DNA from: Vibrio sinaloensis | GTDB taxonomy: Bacteria > Pseudomonadota > Gammaproteobacteria > Enterobacterales > Vibrionaceae | Reading direction: 5' to 3' | Assembly (NCBI RefSeq): GCF_023195835.1 | Contig: NZ_CP096199.1 | Location: forward strand, 1,240,001-1,304,000 | DNA length: 64,000 nucleotides | Part shown: in pieces, positions 1-8,765 of the stretch | Position numbering within the stretch: position 1 is the first letter of the stretch | How the letters are laid out: every line of letters starts with the position of its first letter | Made by a program: the position numbers and the translations under genes | Notes under the pieces: generated by a model | What the model saw: the letters and a program-made list of their open reading frames with translations, nothing else | Told to the model about the DNA's origin: nothing | Database searches by the model: none

Positions 1-2
1 CT

Positions 3-1181
3 GAAGGCATGGATATGTTTGCTTTCATGCCATACCGCATCCAATCAATCATGGAAAACACCGTGTTGATGGCGGTGCCGCTGTTTGTGTTTATGGGGCT
101 GGTACTGCAAAAGACTCGACTTGCAGAGCAGCTGCTAGAATCTATGGGTAAATTGTTTGGTGGTGTTCGCGGCGGGATTGCCATTTCAACGGTACTGGTT
201 GGTGCACTGCTTGCTGCTTCAACCGGGGTTGTTGGTGCATCTGTGGTCGCTATGGGGTTAATCTCACTGCCTGTGATGCTCAAATATAACTACGACAAAG
301 GACTGGCCTGCGGCACCATTTGTGCGTCGGGTACTTTGGGCCAAATTATTCCTCCCTCGATTGTACTTATCCTGCTTGGTGACGTGTTAGGCGTGCCAGT
401 GGGCGACTTGTTCCAAGCCGCGCTGTGGCCTGGCTTAGTATTGGTTGGCGCGTATGTGGTGTACATCCTCATCTACGCCAAGATGAATCCAGAAGCGGCG
501 CAGGCCATTCCGGCGGATGAGAACCTCAATCGCAGGCAAGAAGTTTTCGTGGCTCTTAAAGCGGTTATTCCGCCGTTGGCATTGATTGTGGTGGTACTCG
601 GTTCGATTTTTGCCGGTGTTGCGACTCCAACTGAATCTGCAGCGCTTGGCGGTGCGGGTGCCATTGTTCTCGCATTCCTCTATCGCCAGTTTAGCTTCAA
701 GATGGTGTACGAAGCGGCCAAAGAGACCGTTAAAGTAACCGCGATGGTGTTTGCTATCCTGCTGGGTGCGACGGCATTCTCTATGGCATTTACCTACACC
801 GGAGGTGACTACTTAGTTGAAGAGTGGATGCTGCAAATTCCGGGCGAGAAGTGGGGCTTCTTGATCATCACCATGTTGGTTATCTTGGTACTGGGCTTTT
901 TCATCGACTTCGTTGAAATTTGTTTCATCATAGTGCCAATTCTTGCGCCTGTGGCTGAGTTGCTAGGCATCAACATGACATGGTTTGCTATCTTGGTGGC
1001 GATGAACTTGCAAACATCTTTCTTAACACCGCCATTTGGCTTTAGCCTATTCTATCTTAAAGGGGTCGCGCCGAATGGGGTGACAACGAGAGATATCTAT
1101 CGAGGTGTGATGCCGTTTATCGCGATTCAGGTCTTAGTGCTCGCTTCCCTGCTGGCATTCCCTGGATTCTACGGAATGTGA
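3..1181 (+). CDS. TRAP transporter large permease (DctM family), 5' end missing
   Basis: This is the large membrane subunit of a tripartite ATP-independent periplasmic transporter, which imports organic acids using an ion gradient and a periplasmic binding protein. The frame is already open at base 3, and about 390 residues are visible against roughly 430-470 usual for the family, so the N-terminus lies outside the window. The visible part is a series of hydrophobic segments with DctM-like stretches such as NTVLMAVPLFVFMGLVLQ and FLTPPFGFSLFYLKGV. The substrate cannot be told from this subunit. It is followed by a hairpin terminator and then a Cache-domain sensor kinase and regulator, which suggests that the system senses and imports a carboxylate. 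The family call is firm; the substrate is unknown. Confidence 0.93.
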   Translation, partial: EGMDMFAFMPYRIQSIMENTVLMAVPLFVFMGLVLQKTRLAEQLLESMGKLFGGVRGGIAISTVLVGALLAASTGVVGASVVAMGLISLPVMLKYNYDKGLACGTICASGTLGQIIPPSIVLILLGDVLGVPVGDLFQAALWPGLVLVGAYVVYILIYAKMNPEAAQAIPADENLNRRQEVFVALKAVIPPLALIVVVLGSIFAGVATPTESAALGGAGAIVLAFLYRQFSFKMVYEAAKETVKVTAMVFAILLGATAFSMAFTYTGGDYLVEEWMLQIPGEKWGFLIITMLVILVLGFFIDFVEICFIIVPILAPVAELLGINMTWFAILVAMNLQTSFLTPPFGFSLFYLKGVAPNGVTTRDIYRGVMPFIAIQVLVLASLLAFPGFYGM

Positions 1182-1221
1182 TCGCCGAGTTACGATTTAG
1201 CAACAACTCCTGCTAAAGTGT

Positions 1222-1256
1222 GGCTGCTTACCTTAGAGGTAGGCAGCCTTTGTTTT
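1222..1256 (+). terminator. Intrinsic terminator after the TRAP operon
   Basis: GGCTGCTTACC pairs with GGTAGGCAGCC across a 5-base loop, with one mismatch, and is followed by TTTGTTTTT. It sits between the permease and the sensor kinase. The kinase start codon lies 15 bases after it, so the kinase either reads through or has a promoter overlapping the hairpin. Confidence 0.8.
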
Positions 1257-1270
1257 TATTGGGGAAAGGA

Positions 1271-2635
1271 ATGCCTCTACAAGCAAAACTGATACTACTG
1301 AGTTTGTTACCACTTGTGTTGGTAACCGCCCTAACCAGTTGGATTTCTATCCATCAAGCCAAAACCTTGGGTGAAAAGGAAATTCAAATATTTGAAGATG
1401 GGTTGATCCGCTCCAAAGAGACCGCGCTGAAAGACCACGTCGACCTTGCCTTTGACGCGATTGACCATATTTATAACGACATCAGCTTAGCTGAGCACGA
1501 AGCCAAACAACAAGTGAAAGAGGTGTTGAACAAGCTTCGCTATGGCAAAGATAAAGATGGTTATTTCTTTGCCTACGATGAGTTTGGCGTGAATTTAGTC
1601 CATCCGATACAGCCGGAGCTGGTGGGGCAAAACCTACTCCATATCCAAGATGAAAACGGCGATCATCTGATTGAGGCGCTGCTTCACCAAGCCCAAAGTG
1701 GTGGGGGCTTTCATCGCTATTTATGGCAAAAACCTTCGACAGGTGAGAACGTGCCTAAGCTAAGCTACGCAGCCTGGCTTGATAAGTGGAACTGGATGGT
1801 TGGAACGGGGCTCTATATTGAAGACATCACCAACGAAGTGGCGAACCTAAAATCGGAAGTCAACCGCAACATTGAGACGACGTTCTTCTCGGTGATCGTT
1901 ATCATGAGTGTGACCGTAGGGGTAATAGTGGTTATTACACTGGCCGTGAATCTGCACGAACACCGCCTTGCAGACAAGAGCTTAAAAGAGTTAGCGCACA
2001 AAACCGTCATGTTTCAGGAGGATGAGAAAAAACATCTGGCCAGAGAGCTCCATGATGGAATCAACCAGCTGTTGGTGTCGAGCAAGTGTCATCTCGAGTT
2101 ATTGGCGAACAAAATTGAGGATGCGCCGCTTAAGCAGCATCTTGCCCAGTCGCAACAGTCGTTGATGACGGCCATTAATGAAGTGAGGCATATTTCACAC
2201 AATTTACGCCCTAGTGCTCTGGATGATATTGGACTGGAAGCGGCATTAAACAGTTTACTGCTAGACTTTAAAGCACACTCAGGCATCGATGTGGAAGCGA
2301 CGCTAAAGACTCAGCCTTCACCAAAGTTACAATCTGAAGTTGCGACAACCCTATATCGCGTCGCCCAAGAGTCTTTAACCAACATAGAGAAGCATTCTCA
2401 CGCAGGTAAGGTGAGTATGATTCTGCAGCAGATGGGCAGCATGCTGCAATTGATCATTCGTGATGATGGCGTTGGCTTCGAGGTCAATGCGACGATGAGA
2501 AAGAGCGGTATTGGTCTGCGTAACATGCGTGAGCGAGTAGAATTTATCGGTGGTGAACTTGATATTGAGAGCGAGCCTGGATTGGGCACTGAAATCACTG
2601 TATTGCTAGAGTTGGACGGATTAGTTTATGGATAA
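1271..2635 (+). CDS. Cache-domain sensor histidine kinase (NarX/HisKA_3 class)
   Basis: This is an inner-membrane sensor kinase of 454 residues. The order is a membrane segment at about 8-28, a periplasmic single Cache domain (KDGYFFAYDEFGVNLVHP, WNWMVGTGLYI), a second membrane segment near 200-227, a HisKA_3 dimerisation domain with phospho-acceptor His261 in RELHDGINQLL, and a HATPase domain (N box in ESLTNIEKHSHA, DDGVGFE, GIGLRNMRERVE). The frame is open further upstream, but ATG 1271 follows GGGGAAAGGA and leads straight into the first membrane segment, so it is preferred. The 3' end overlaps the response-regulator start by 8 bases, showing an operon. Lying behind a TRAP permease, it probably senses that transporter's substrate; this is inference. 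Confidence 0.92.
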   Translation: MPLQAKLILLSLLPLVLVTALTSWISIHQAKTLGEKEIQIFEDGLIRSKETALKDHVDLAFDAIDHIYNDISLAEHEAKQQVKEVLNKLRYGKDKDGYFFAYDEFGVNLVHPIQPELVGQNLLHIQDENGDHLIEALLHQAQSGGGFHRYLWQKPSTGENVPKLSYAAWLDKWNWMVGTGLYIEDITNEVANLKSEVNRNIETTFFSVIVIMSVTVGVIVVITLAVNLHEHRLADKSLKELAHKTVMFQEDEKKHLARELHDGINQLLVSSKCHLELLANKIEDAPLKQHLAQSQQSLMTAINEVRHISHNLRPSALDDIGLEAALNSLLLDFKAHSGIDVEATLKTQPSPKLQSEVATTLYRVAQESLTNIEKHSHAGKVSMILQQMGSMLQLIIRDDGVGFEVNATMRKSGIGLRNMRERVEFIGGELDIESEPGLGTEITVLLELDGLVYG

Positions 2636-3266
2636 ACCGATTAAAGTCGTGATCGTTGATGATCATCAAGTGGTATTAGACGGTTTTAAAGCACGTCTTC
2701 AAACTGAGCCCGAAATTGATGTCGTAGGTTGCGCAAGCAACGGCGTCGAAGCCATTGATGTGGTTAAAGCACTTCAGCCCGATGTGGTGCTGATGGACGT
2801 CAGTATGCCTTTGATGAACGGCATTGATGCCACGCAAGTCATCAAAGACTCGATGCCTGATGTTAAAGTGCTGATGTTGACTATGCATGACAATCGCGAG
2901 TACATCATGAAAGTGATGCAGGTCGGCGCTGTGGGTTACATGCTCAAAGAAATCTGTGCCCAACGTATGGTGCAGGCGATTAAAACCGTCTACCAAGGTT
3001 CCACCTATTTTTGTGAATCAGTGACTCAAACTCTGTTTTCTCAAGAGGTGATACCGGCAGCGCAGAAGCCTAATCCATTAAGTCGGCGTGAAGAGGCGAT
3101 TTTAAAGTTGGTCGCAGAGGGCAACAGCAGTAAAAAAATTGCGTCGCTACTTAACATCAGTTATCGCACGGTCGAGACCCATCGTCAAAATATCAAACAC
3201 AAGCTGGATCTTCATAGTACTGCCGAGTTGGCTAAGTATGCAGTAGAGCAAGGGATTGTGGCTTAA
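2628..3266 (+). CDS. NarL/FixJ-family response regulator
   Basis: This 212-residue cytoplasmic regulator is the expected partner of the kinase it overlaps. The receiver domain (about 1-120) has the acidic pair DD at 11-12, phospho-acceptor Asp57 in DVVLMDVSMP and a conserved Lys in GYMLKE. A LuxR-type helix-turn-helix (about 145-205) contains LSRREEAILKLVAEGNSSK and SYRTVETHRQNIKHKL. Start ATG 2628 lies within the last codons of the kinase. A likely role is control of the upstream TRAP operon, inferred from position only. Confidence 0.94.
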   Translation: MDKPIKVVIVDDHQVVLDGFKARLQTEPEIDVVGCASNGVEAIDVVKALQPDVVLMDVSMPLMNGIDATQVIKDSMPDVKVLMLTMHDNREYIMKVMQVGAVGYMLKEICAQRMVQAIKTVYQGSTYFCESVTQTLFSQEVIPAAQKPNPLSRREEAILKLVAEGNSSKKIASLLNISYRTVETHRQNIKHKLDLHSTAELAKYAVEQGIVA

Positions 3267-3327
3267 ATCTTTGATTATTTTGTCGTGACGACAACAAATC
3301 AGAATTGCTCCTTCTGGCGGTTAGTGT

Positions 3328-3355
3328 GTATAAGCGTGTCCCAACTCGCTTATAC
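3328..3355. promoter_or_regulatory. Inverted repeat just upstream of the 2OG-Fe oxygenase gene
   Basis: GTATAAGCG and CGCTTATAC are perfect 9-base inverted arms around a 10-base spacer, ending 14 bases before ATG 3370. There is no following T-run, so it looks more like an operator or a 5'-leader hairpin than a terminator. The binding factor is unknown. Confidence 0.45.
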
Positions 3356-3369
3356 GGACTCAACAGCAG

Positions 3370-3972
3370 ATGAACCCACTTATCGATGCGCTTTTTACCC
3401 ATGGTTACTATGTTTGGGACGACTTTCTCACAGCCGATGAAGTCGGGCAACTGCGTGATTGTATCCCTGAAGAGTGGAAAAAGGCACGCATTGGTCGCAA
3501 CGACGATGTTATGCGTGCAGCATCAATTCGCAGTGATAAGATTCAGTGGTTGAGCCCTAGCATGGGGGAGCCTGTTAGCGCCTATCTGGACAAGATGGAA
3601 CAAATCCGTCTCGCAGCTAATCGACACTTCTTCCTTGGTCTGTTTGAATATGAAGCCCACTTTGCGAAATACGAGCAAGGGGACTTTTACCAAAAGCATC
3701 TCGATAGTTTTAAAGGCAATGAAAACCGCCGTCTGACCACGGTGCTCTATATGAATGATGAATGGCAGTCAGAGGATGCTGGAGAGTTGGTTATCTATGA
3801 CCTTCAAGATAGAAAACTCGCCACAATAGAACCGAAAGCGGGCCGGTTGCTGGTGTTCTTCTCAGAGCAGTTTCCGCATGAAGTATTGCCAACCAATAAA
3901 GAGCGTTACAGTATCGCCGGTTGGTTCCGCGTTAACGGTGTAAGCGGAAACCAACTCGACATCGCGAACTAA
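3370..3972 (+). CDS. 2OG-Fe(II) oxygenase, prolyl-4-hydroxylase/SM-20 type
   Basis: This is a 200-residue cytoplasmic dioxygenase-fold protein that should use 2-oxoglutarate, O2 and Fe(II) to hydroxylate a protein or small molecule. The iron ligands are visible as His110 and Asp112 (YQKHLDSF) and His170 (EQFPHEVLP), and Arg179 (KERYSIAGWFR) fits the 2-oxoglutarate carboxylate site. It covers the whole catalytic domain and little else. The ribosome-binding site is weak, and an inverted repeat lies just upstream. It converges on the patatin gene with a 4-base overlap of stop codons. The substrate is not predictable. Confidence 0.88.
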   Translation: MNPLIDALFTHGYYVWDDFLTADEVGQLRDCIPEEWKKARIGRNDDVMRAASIRSDKIQWLSPSMGEPVSAYLDKMEQIRLAANRHFFLGLFEYEAHFAKYEQGDFYQKHLDSFKGNENRRLTTVLYMNDEWQSEDAGELVIYDLQDRKLATIEPKAGRLLVFFSEQFPHEVLPTNKERYSIAGWFRVNGVSGNQLDIAN

Positions 3973-4835
3973 ATGCAGAAGTGACAGTTCTCTTGGTTAG
4001 GACCGTATAAGCCTTGGCGACTCGCTAGGTGCTTTTTCCCTTCTTCTTGACCCATGTTATAGCCTTGCTCAAGCAAGGCTTTATCCATGGTTAAGCGCTT
4101 AACCGCATAGCTTTCTGGTGGCGCAATCACACGTACGATCGCATCTTTAGGCGGTTGGCGGATGAACTCAAGCGATTGATTGTAGCGTTTAGCACGTTCG
4201 GCCATGGCTTGGCCGATCATTGGATATCTTTTTAACAGTCCCTTAAACAGCAGCGCACTTCTGCGTTCTGGCATTTGGTAACTCAATGGATGAGACAAGA
4301 CAACCGTGATCTCTTTTGCGCCTCGTTGGTAAGCTTCAATCACCGGAATCGAGTCGGCGACGCCCCCATCTGTGTAGCATTGTCCTGAGAAACAGGGTGT
4401 TTCCTTGTAAACGATAGGTAGTGCGCAGGTGGCTTCTAGCACTTGCTCAAGGTTGGTCGGCGTTAGCGCGTAATAGTCCGCCTTTCCTGTCGCTACATTG
4501 GTGGTGGTCGCAAATAGTGGAGTGTTGCTAAACAGTGCCTTCTTGTCGAGTGGGTATGTTTGCTCAGAGTGATGCACCAACCATTTCACATCGACAAGAT
4601 TACCTCCTTTGAGAAAGCGTTTTGGACTGTAAAACTGTGCATCGGTTGCTAGGCGTGTGATGACCTGATAACTGCGGCGAGGTTGTTTGGCAAGAAAGCT
4701 AACCAAGTTTGATGCACCAGCAGATACGCCAATGGCAAGATCATAAGGGTTATAGTCATTGGCTAAAAAAAAATCCAAGACACCTGCCGCAAAGATCCCT
4801 CGCATTGCACCCCCTTCAACAACAATCGCTTTCAT
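3969..4835 (-). CDS. Patatin-like phospholipase (YjjU-like)
   Basis: This is a 288-residue patatin-fold acyl hydrolase. The oxyanion-hole glycines are in VEGGAMRGIF, nucleophile Ser38 is in GVSAGASN, and Asp156 of the Ser-Asp dyad is in DGGVADSIPV. No signal peptide or membrane segment is seen, so it is probably cytoplasmic and acts on phospholipid or lysophospholipid. The frame stays open to a TTG at 4856, but ATG 4835 has an AGGAG site 6 bases upstream and begins the conserved MKAIVVEGG, so it is preferred. The length is close to that of shorter bacterial members. The gene stands alone, and its physiological substrate is not known. Confidence 0.9.
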   Translation of the reverse strand: MKAIVVEGGAMRGIFAAGVLDFFLANDYNPYDLAIGVSAGASNLVSFLAKQPRRSYQVITRLATDAQFYSPKRFLKGGNLVDVKWLVHHSEQTYPLDKKALFSNTPLFATTTNVATGKADYYALTPTNLEQVLEATCALPIVYKETPCFSGQCYTDGGVADSIPVIEAYQRGAKEITVVLSHPLSYQMPERRSALLFKGLLKRYPMIGQAMAERAKRYNQSLEFIRQPPKDAIVRVIAPPESYAVKRLTMDKALLEQGYNMGQEEGKKHLASRQGLYGPNQENCHFCI

Positions 4836-5107
4836 TCTAACTCCTAGCATTAACAATCAGAGTTTATAGTCTATTGATGGGCAAAGGACTTTGAAAATGG
4901 ATGATATATATCACTGTGATAGAGCATTTCTATTGATAGAAAACACTAATCTGATTAATAGACATGCTCATAGTTTGTTCATATCAAGCATGGCATACCA
5001 TTGATAAACAGTAAGTTAAAAAATAATCTGTATTTATATACAGTGCTTATTGCATATATCATTTACTCTACTATACTGTTTATAAATACAGGTAAAAGGA
5101 GGTGTGT

Positions 5108-5329
5108 ATGTTGTTAGAAACCATCGAACGTGTAAACCGCCTACGCCAACAAGCGCTCAATGATCCTAAGTTTCTTAACTCTGCAAAAGAGCACGAGAAG
5201 GCGTTGCAGTCGCAAACTCATTATTACTCTCAGTCGAGAGCGAAACCGCAAACACGTAAAGAGCGACGTTTGGCAGACATTTATCAACAAACGGAGTTTG
5301 GCCAGCCAAGTGATGGCAGCACGCATTAG
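5108..5329 (+). CDS. Small uncharacterised protein, 73 residues
   Basis: The product is a short, very polar protein rich in Arg, Gln and Lys, with no signal peptide or membrane segment and a basic middle (SRAKPQTRKERRLADIYQQ). ATG 5108 follows an excellent AAAGGAGG site with 5-base spacing, and an AT-rich promoter region lies upstream, which argues for a real gene. A GTG two codons earlier overlaps the ribosome-binding site and is less likely. No known family is recognised. A hairpin follows between it and the convergent HD-GYP gene. Confidence 0.62.
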   Translation: MLLETIERVNRLRQQALNDPKFLNSAKEHEKALQSQTHYYSQSRAKPQTRKERRLADIYQQTEFGQPSDGSTH

Positions 5330-5357
5330 GGTAAACGGTGATAGAATTTTGGCAGTT

Positions 5358-5391
5358 GAGCTACAGGTAGGAGATGAACTATCTGTAGCTC
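5358..5391. terminator. Inverted repeat between convergent genes, possible terminator
   Basis: GAGCTACAG and CTGTAGCTC form a perfect 9-base stem around a 16-base loop, between the stop codons of the small gene and the HD-GYP gene. Neither side has a clear T-run, so its role as a terminator is tentative. Confidence 0.4.
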
Positions 5392-5398
5392 TTGCCTA

Positions 5399-6682
5399 CT
5401 AAAGTCCGGGTACTTCTATATTGGTTGAAGTCGCTATTTGGTAGTAGAGGTCCAAGTGTTCATTAAGGTGCTGGAATACTTCGTTATCCAGGAGCTGATC
5501 GTCAACCATCGGTTTAATGATTTCGACTATTTCTTGTGTTGTTAATCGCTTGCGGTAAGGCCTATCTTGTGACAAAGCTTGGAATATATCTGCGACAGCG
5601 ATAATTCGAGAAGGTAAATCTAACTCTTGCGCGGTTTTATTGTAGGGATACCCACTTCCATTTAGTCTCTCGTGGTGATTGGCAGCCCACTCGCCAATCT
5701 TTGAACATGGGAATACCATCTGCAAGGCAATTTCAGTATCAATTGTGTGGCGTTTGATATGGATGTATTCTTCGGTCGTCAATTTGCCCGGCTTGTGGAG
5801 TATGTCATCAGGCGTTCGTAGCTTGCCGATGTCATGAACAAGCCCAGAAACATAGAGCATACGTGCGGTATGCTTGGGTAAGTTAAGCCCTTGAGCTAAA
5901 TAAAAACAGAGCTCTGCAACTTTTAGAGAATGAAGGTAAGTGAACGGACTTTTAGCATCGACGATCCCCGCGATAAAGCGGCCCAATTGAATCAGGTCGT
6001 GCATCGATAAGTCTCTTTGCAGCCATTCCAAGTGAGTAAAGTGCAGAGGTATCGACTCGATATGTTCAGGCTCCATCGCAAACCAAAAGCCGTCTTTTTC
6101 AACGAGCTCATTGAGTATTTTTACGTATGCTGGACGAAACAGTGTGCCGCTGTGTTTGAGCAACTCACTTGAAATAGGGTGCTTACTTAAGGTAACGAGG
6201 TCTGGATTTTCTTCACATGAATACTGCGCACGAAGGAAATCTAGTCTATCTGAGATAAAAACTAGCGCGGCGATATCTTTTTCATAGGGAGGCAGTTCGA
6301 GAGTTTCTAGCTGTTCCCAATGTGTGTGGTGATGAAGAATAATAGGTGCGAACTTGGCCAGCAAACTGCAATTGCTCAGAGCTTGAAAACCAACAGAGCA
6401 GTGAGTTTGTACATTAGATGGTGTGATTTCACTGATTAGATTTTTGTGTTCATTCGTTTGTGAAACACCACAGTCATGAATTAGCCCTGCCAAGAATGTA
6501 AACTCTTGCTTTTTTATTGGCCAATTTAACCTCTTAGCACATTCATACGCGATATATGCGACCCGATGATTGTGGTTGATGTCATCAATCCCGACGTAAT
6601 CCAGAGCGCGCGCCACCCAAATCAACGCGTGCTTGAGATCCACAGAAAATGAATCAGCAATTTTTGATTTTATTTGTTCCAC
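5399..6682 (-). CDS. HD-GYP domain protein, probable c-di-GMP phosphodiesterase
   Basis: The product is 427 residues and cytoplasmic. An N-terminal HD domain (His69-Asp70 in AGLIHDCG, then HHHTHWEQL) is followed by a C-terminal HD-GYP domain with His283-Asp284 (GLVHDIGKLRTP) and the signature HHERLNGSGYP at 336-346, then DIFQALSQDRPYR. The HD-GYP signature is complete, so hydrolysis of c-di-GMP is expected. The start is GTG with AGGA a few bases upstream; no in-frame ATG near it fits better. There is no receiver or PAS domain, so the input may come through the first HD domain. The same window encodes a LapA-like adhesin, whose class is controlled by c-di-GMP; a direct link is speculation. Confidence 0.9.
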   Translation of the reverse strand: MEQIKSKIADSFSVDLKHALIWVARALDYVGIDDINHNHRVAYIAYECAKRLNWPIKKQEFTFLAGLIHDCGVSQTNEHKNLISEITPSNVQTHCSVGFQALSNCSLLAKFAPIILHHHTHWEQLETLELPPYEKDIAALVFISDRLDFLRAQYSCEENPDLVTLSKHPISSELLKHSGTLFRPAYVKILNELVEKDGFWFAMEPEHIESIPLHFTHLEWLQRDLSMHDLIQLGRFIAGIVDAKSPFTYLHSLKVAELCFYLAQGLNLPKHTARMLYVSGLVHDIGKLRTPDDILHKPGKLTTEEYIHIKRHTIDTEIALQMVFPCSKIGEWAANHHERLNGSGYPYNKTAQELDLPSRIIAVADIFQALSQDRPYRKRLTTQEIVEIIKPMVDDQLLDNEVFQHLNEHLDLYYQIATSTNIEVPGL

Positions 6683-6881
6683 TGACGTCCTGCCTTGAAC
6701 TGATAGCTATATAATTTTTCTATCTTTTCAAAGACTAGTTGACCATGGTGCAAATACCAGTGACGTTGCTCAAACTTACAGTATTAAATTTGGTAATTTG
6801 TAAGCAGCATGTTGAAAGGTAGCGCCACGGCGATCACTGGATCACACTGAGGCGCTAACCAGTCAGTAGATTTCTAATTCT

Positions 6882-8765
6882 CTAACGAAAAGACCGCCCC
6901 CTAAGTGGTAGCCTGGTCTGTTTGAGCGCATTTTTGACTCTAGGTTTGACGGTTTGAGTGTTGACGATGGGTTTAAACATTGCCGGGTCAAACGCGTCCT
7001 CTTCCATCAATTCCTTGCACAAAGAATCAATCAGCGATTTCTCGACGTCCCACATAGTAAACAGGTGAACGTAGTTAAAGATTTGCTTTTCATCATCCTG
7101 ATCGCACTCTTTTGGTGCTGAAATTGTCTCCTTTGCCAAAGAGTAGCGGAAAATAATATCTTCATTTGGCTGCAAGAAGATCAGTGACAGCGAAAGCGGT
7201 GTGCGTTGCAGTCGCAAATCTAACCCCTTAGCTCGCCAATGCTCAGCAACGATGCCCAACTGCTCTTGAGCATACTGCGCGACCTCTTGGCCTTTCATGG
7301 CCATTTCTATCTGATCGCTATAGCTATTTCGGGTGAAGTATTCCCAAAGCACCAAGGGAGAAAGCCCGTTTCTTGAGCCAGCAAAAGTTGTGTCGGGTGA
7401 GCCAATATACTCAGGGTTGTCAGGAGGAGAGACCATAAATTTCTGTTTGGTCATATAAACACCGGTTGGCCAAGGTGCTCCCGGCCACTTGTGTCCGCTG
7501 GTTACGATCGAGTGTACCATTGGGTTTCTAAAATCGAATTCTGGTCCGGTATAGCCTCCATTTTCTGCAAAAAATGGCTGATATTCTGGACACTCCTTGG
7601 CCATTTTTATGAAGGGTAGGTAGCTCGCGCCAAGTGCACCATCAATGTGCAGCCAAAAGCCGGTACGTGTCTCATAGCCGCTGTTTGGATCGTCTGGGTC
7701 TACAAGGACCTCTCTTTTCCATAACCCATTGCGCTTTAGAATAGGCTCGAGGCGCTGCGTTATGGTATCCACGTCATCATAAGCGCCTTTAAAGGTCGTT
7801 CCACAGTTGAGCACTAACAGGATGGGATGACCTTCTTTGGCAAAAAACTCAACGTATTTAGTTAGATGCTCTACATCTATGGCACCACTACTGACGTAGA
7901 GACCGTCCGATGGCGGTGTAGAAGCTACTTCACTCGGCCATGGTTGGCCGGGCTCTACTGGGTTTTGGTTCGGATAGAGTCGGTTCCCCAGATCGCCAAA
8001 GGTATCAATTTTTTCGACGGCCATCGCTTTGACAATTGAATAATGAGTATCTTCAGAGTAAAAAGCGACGGGTGTATATGCATTAGGATTGCGTTCAGGA
8101 GGGCAAGGGTGATGAGCGTAAACTTGGCAGTTACTGATCTGTTCGCCATCCTTAGTTACGCTGCGAACCTCCTCTTCGAGAAGCATTACCCCACTTAGAT
8201 AGTCTCGAGCATTGAGCATCGCATAGAGGTTTCCCTCGGTACTTCCCATTGTTAAAACGTAGCCCCAATAGCTCTCAGGATCGCCTTCCTGGAACTGGCC
8301 GTTTTCATCGATGTATGGGCCTTGCGAGGGCCATTTGGCGTTCCAAAGCGAGGCATAATAATCCAAAACCGAGCGCTCGATACATTTGGAGTTGATGGTG
8401 TAATTACCATTAACAAAAGGGTCGCCGACATTGTTCAAACTGACGTCAAGAAAGCGAGATAATTGCTTCTCGTACTCAATATTCTCTTCTGTTTGGTAAC
8501 CCAAAAACCGGGATTTCTGCGCATCTACATAGGAGAGCAACTGCTGATAAACGCTCTCTTGCTCTGTGTTGTTTTGACCAATTGGTGGAATTTCGACGTC
8601 GAAACCGTTGACGGCTTGTTCGGTGTAGTGGAAGTCGTAGTTGCGCTCTGCATATATCTCAATGGGATTGGCGCTGGGTGCTGAGATGTGAGTCACGGCA
8701 AACTCGGGGACTTGGTTCTCCCAGGGAATTCGACTCGGTCCAAAGGGTATTTTGTTGTTACTCAT
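6882..8765 (-). CDS. PLP-dependent group II decarboxylase (histidine/amino-acid decarboxylase-like)
   Basis: This is a 627-residue cytoplasmic enzyme of the pyridoxal-phosphate group II decarboxylase family. The GSTEGN phosphate loop, a stacking-His candidate in YSEDTHYS, Asp375 in HIDGALGASYLP and Schiff-base Lys426 in TSGHKWPG are all present, so it should be active. GSPDTTFAGSRNG resembles the histidine decarboxylase branch, but the protein is far longer than the roughly 380-residue enzymes, with about 110 extra N-terminal residues and a long C-terminal tail. ATG 8765 has GGAG 6 bases upstream and is preferred over a longer frame. There is no adjacent antiporter or regulator, so the substrate is open. 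Confidence 0.85.
   Translation of the reverse strand: MSNNKIPFGPSRIPWENQVPEFAVTHISAPSANPIEIYAERNYDFHYTEQAVNGFDVEIPPIGQNNTEQESVYQQLLSYVDAQKSRFLGYQTEENIEYEKQLSRFLDVSLNNVGDPFVNGNYTINSKCIERSVLDYYASLWNAKWPSQGPYIDENGQFQEGDPESYWGYVLTMGSTEGNLYAMLNARDYLSGVMLLEEEVRSVTKDGEQISNCQVYAHHPCPPERNPNAYTPVAFYSEDTHYSIVKAMAVEKIDTFGDLGNRLYPNQNPVEPGQPWPSEVASTPPSDGLYVSSGAIDVEHLTKYVEFFAKEGHPILLVLNCGTTFKGAYDDVDTITQRLEPILKRNGLWKREVLVDPDDPNSGYETRTGFWLHIDGALGASYLPFIKMAKECPEYQPFFAENGGYTGPEFDFRNPMVHSIVTSGHKWPGAPWPTGVYMTKQKFMVSPPDNPEYIGSPDTTFAGSRNGLSPLVLWEYFTRNSYSDQIEMAMKGQEVAQYAQEQLGIVAEHWRAKGLDLRLQRTPLSLSLIFLQPNEDIIFRYSLAKETISAPKECDQDDEKQIFNYVHLFTMWDVEKSLIDSLCKELMEEDAFDPAMFKPIVNTQTVKPRVKNALKQTRLPLRGRSFR

Noticed and set aside
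5160..5402. An 80-codon plus-strand frame overlapping the 73-residue gene
   Set aside because: The other frame has the strong AAAGGAGG site; this one has none and runs into the convergent gene.
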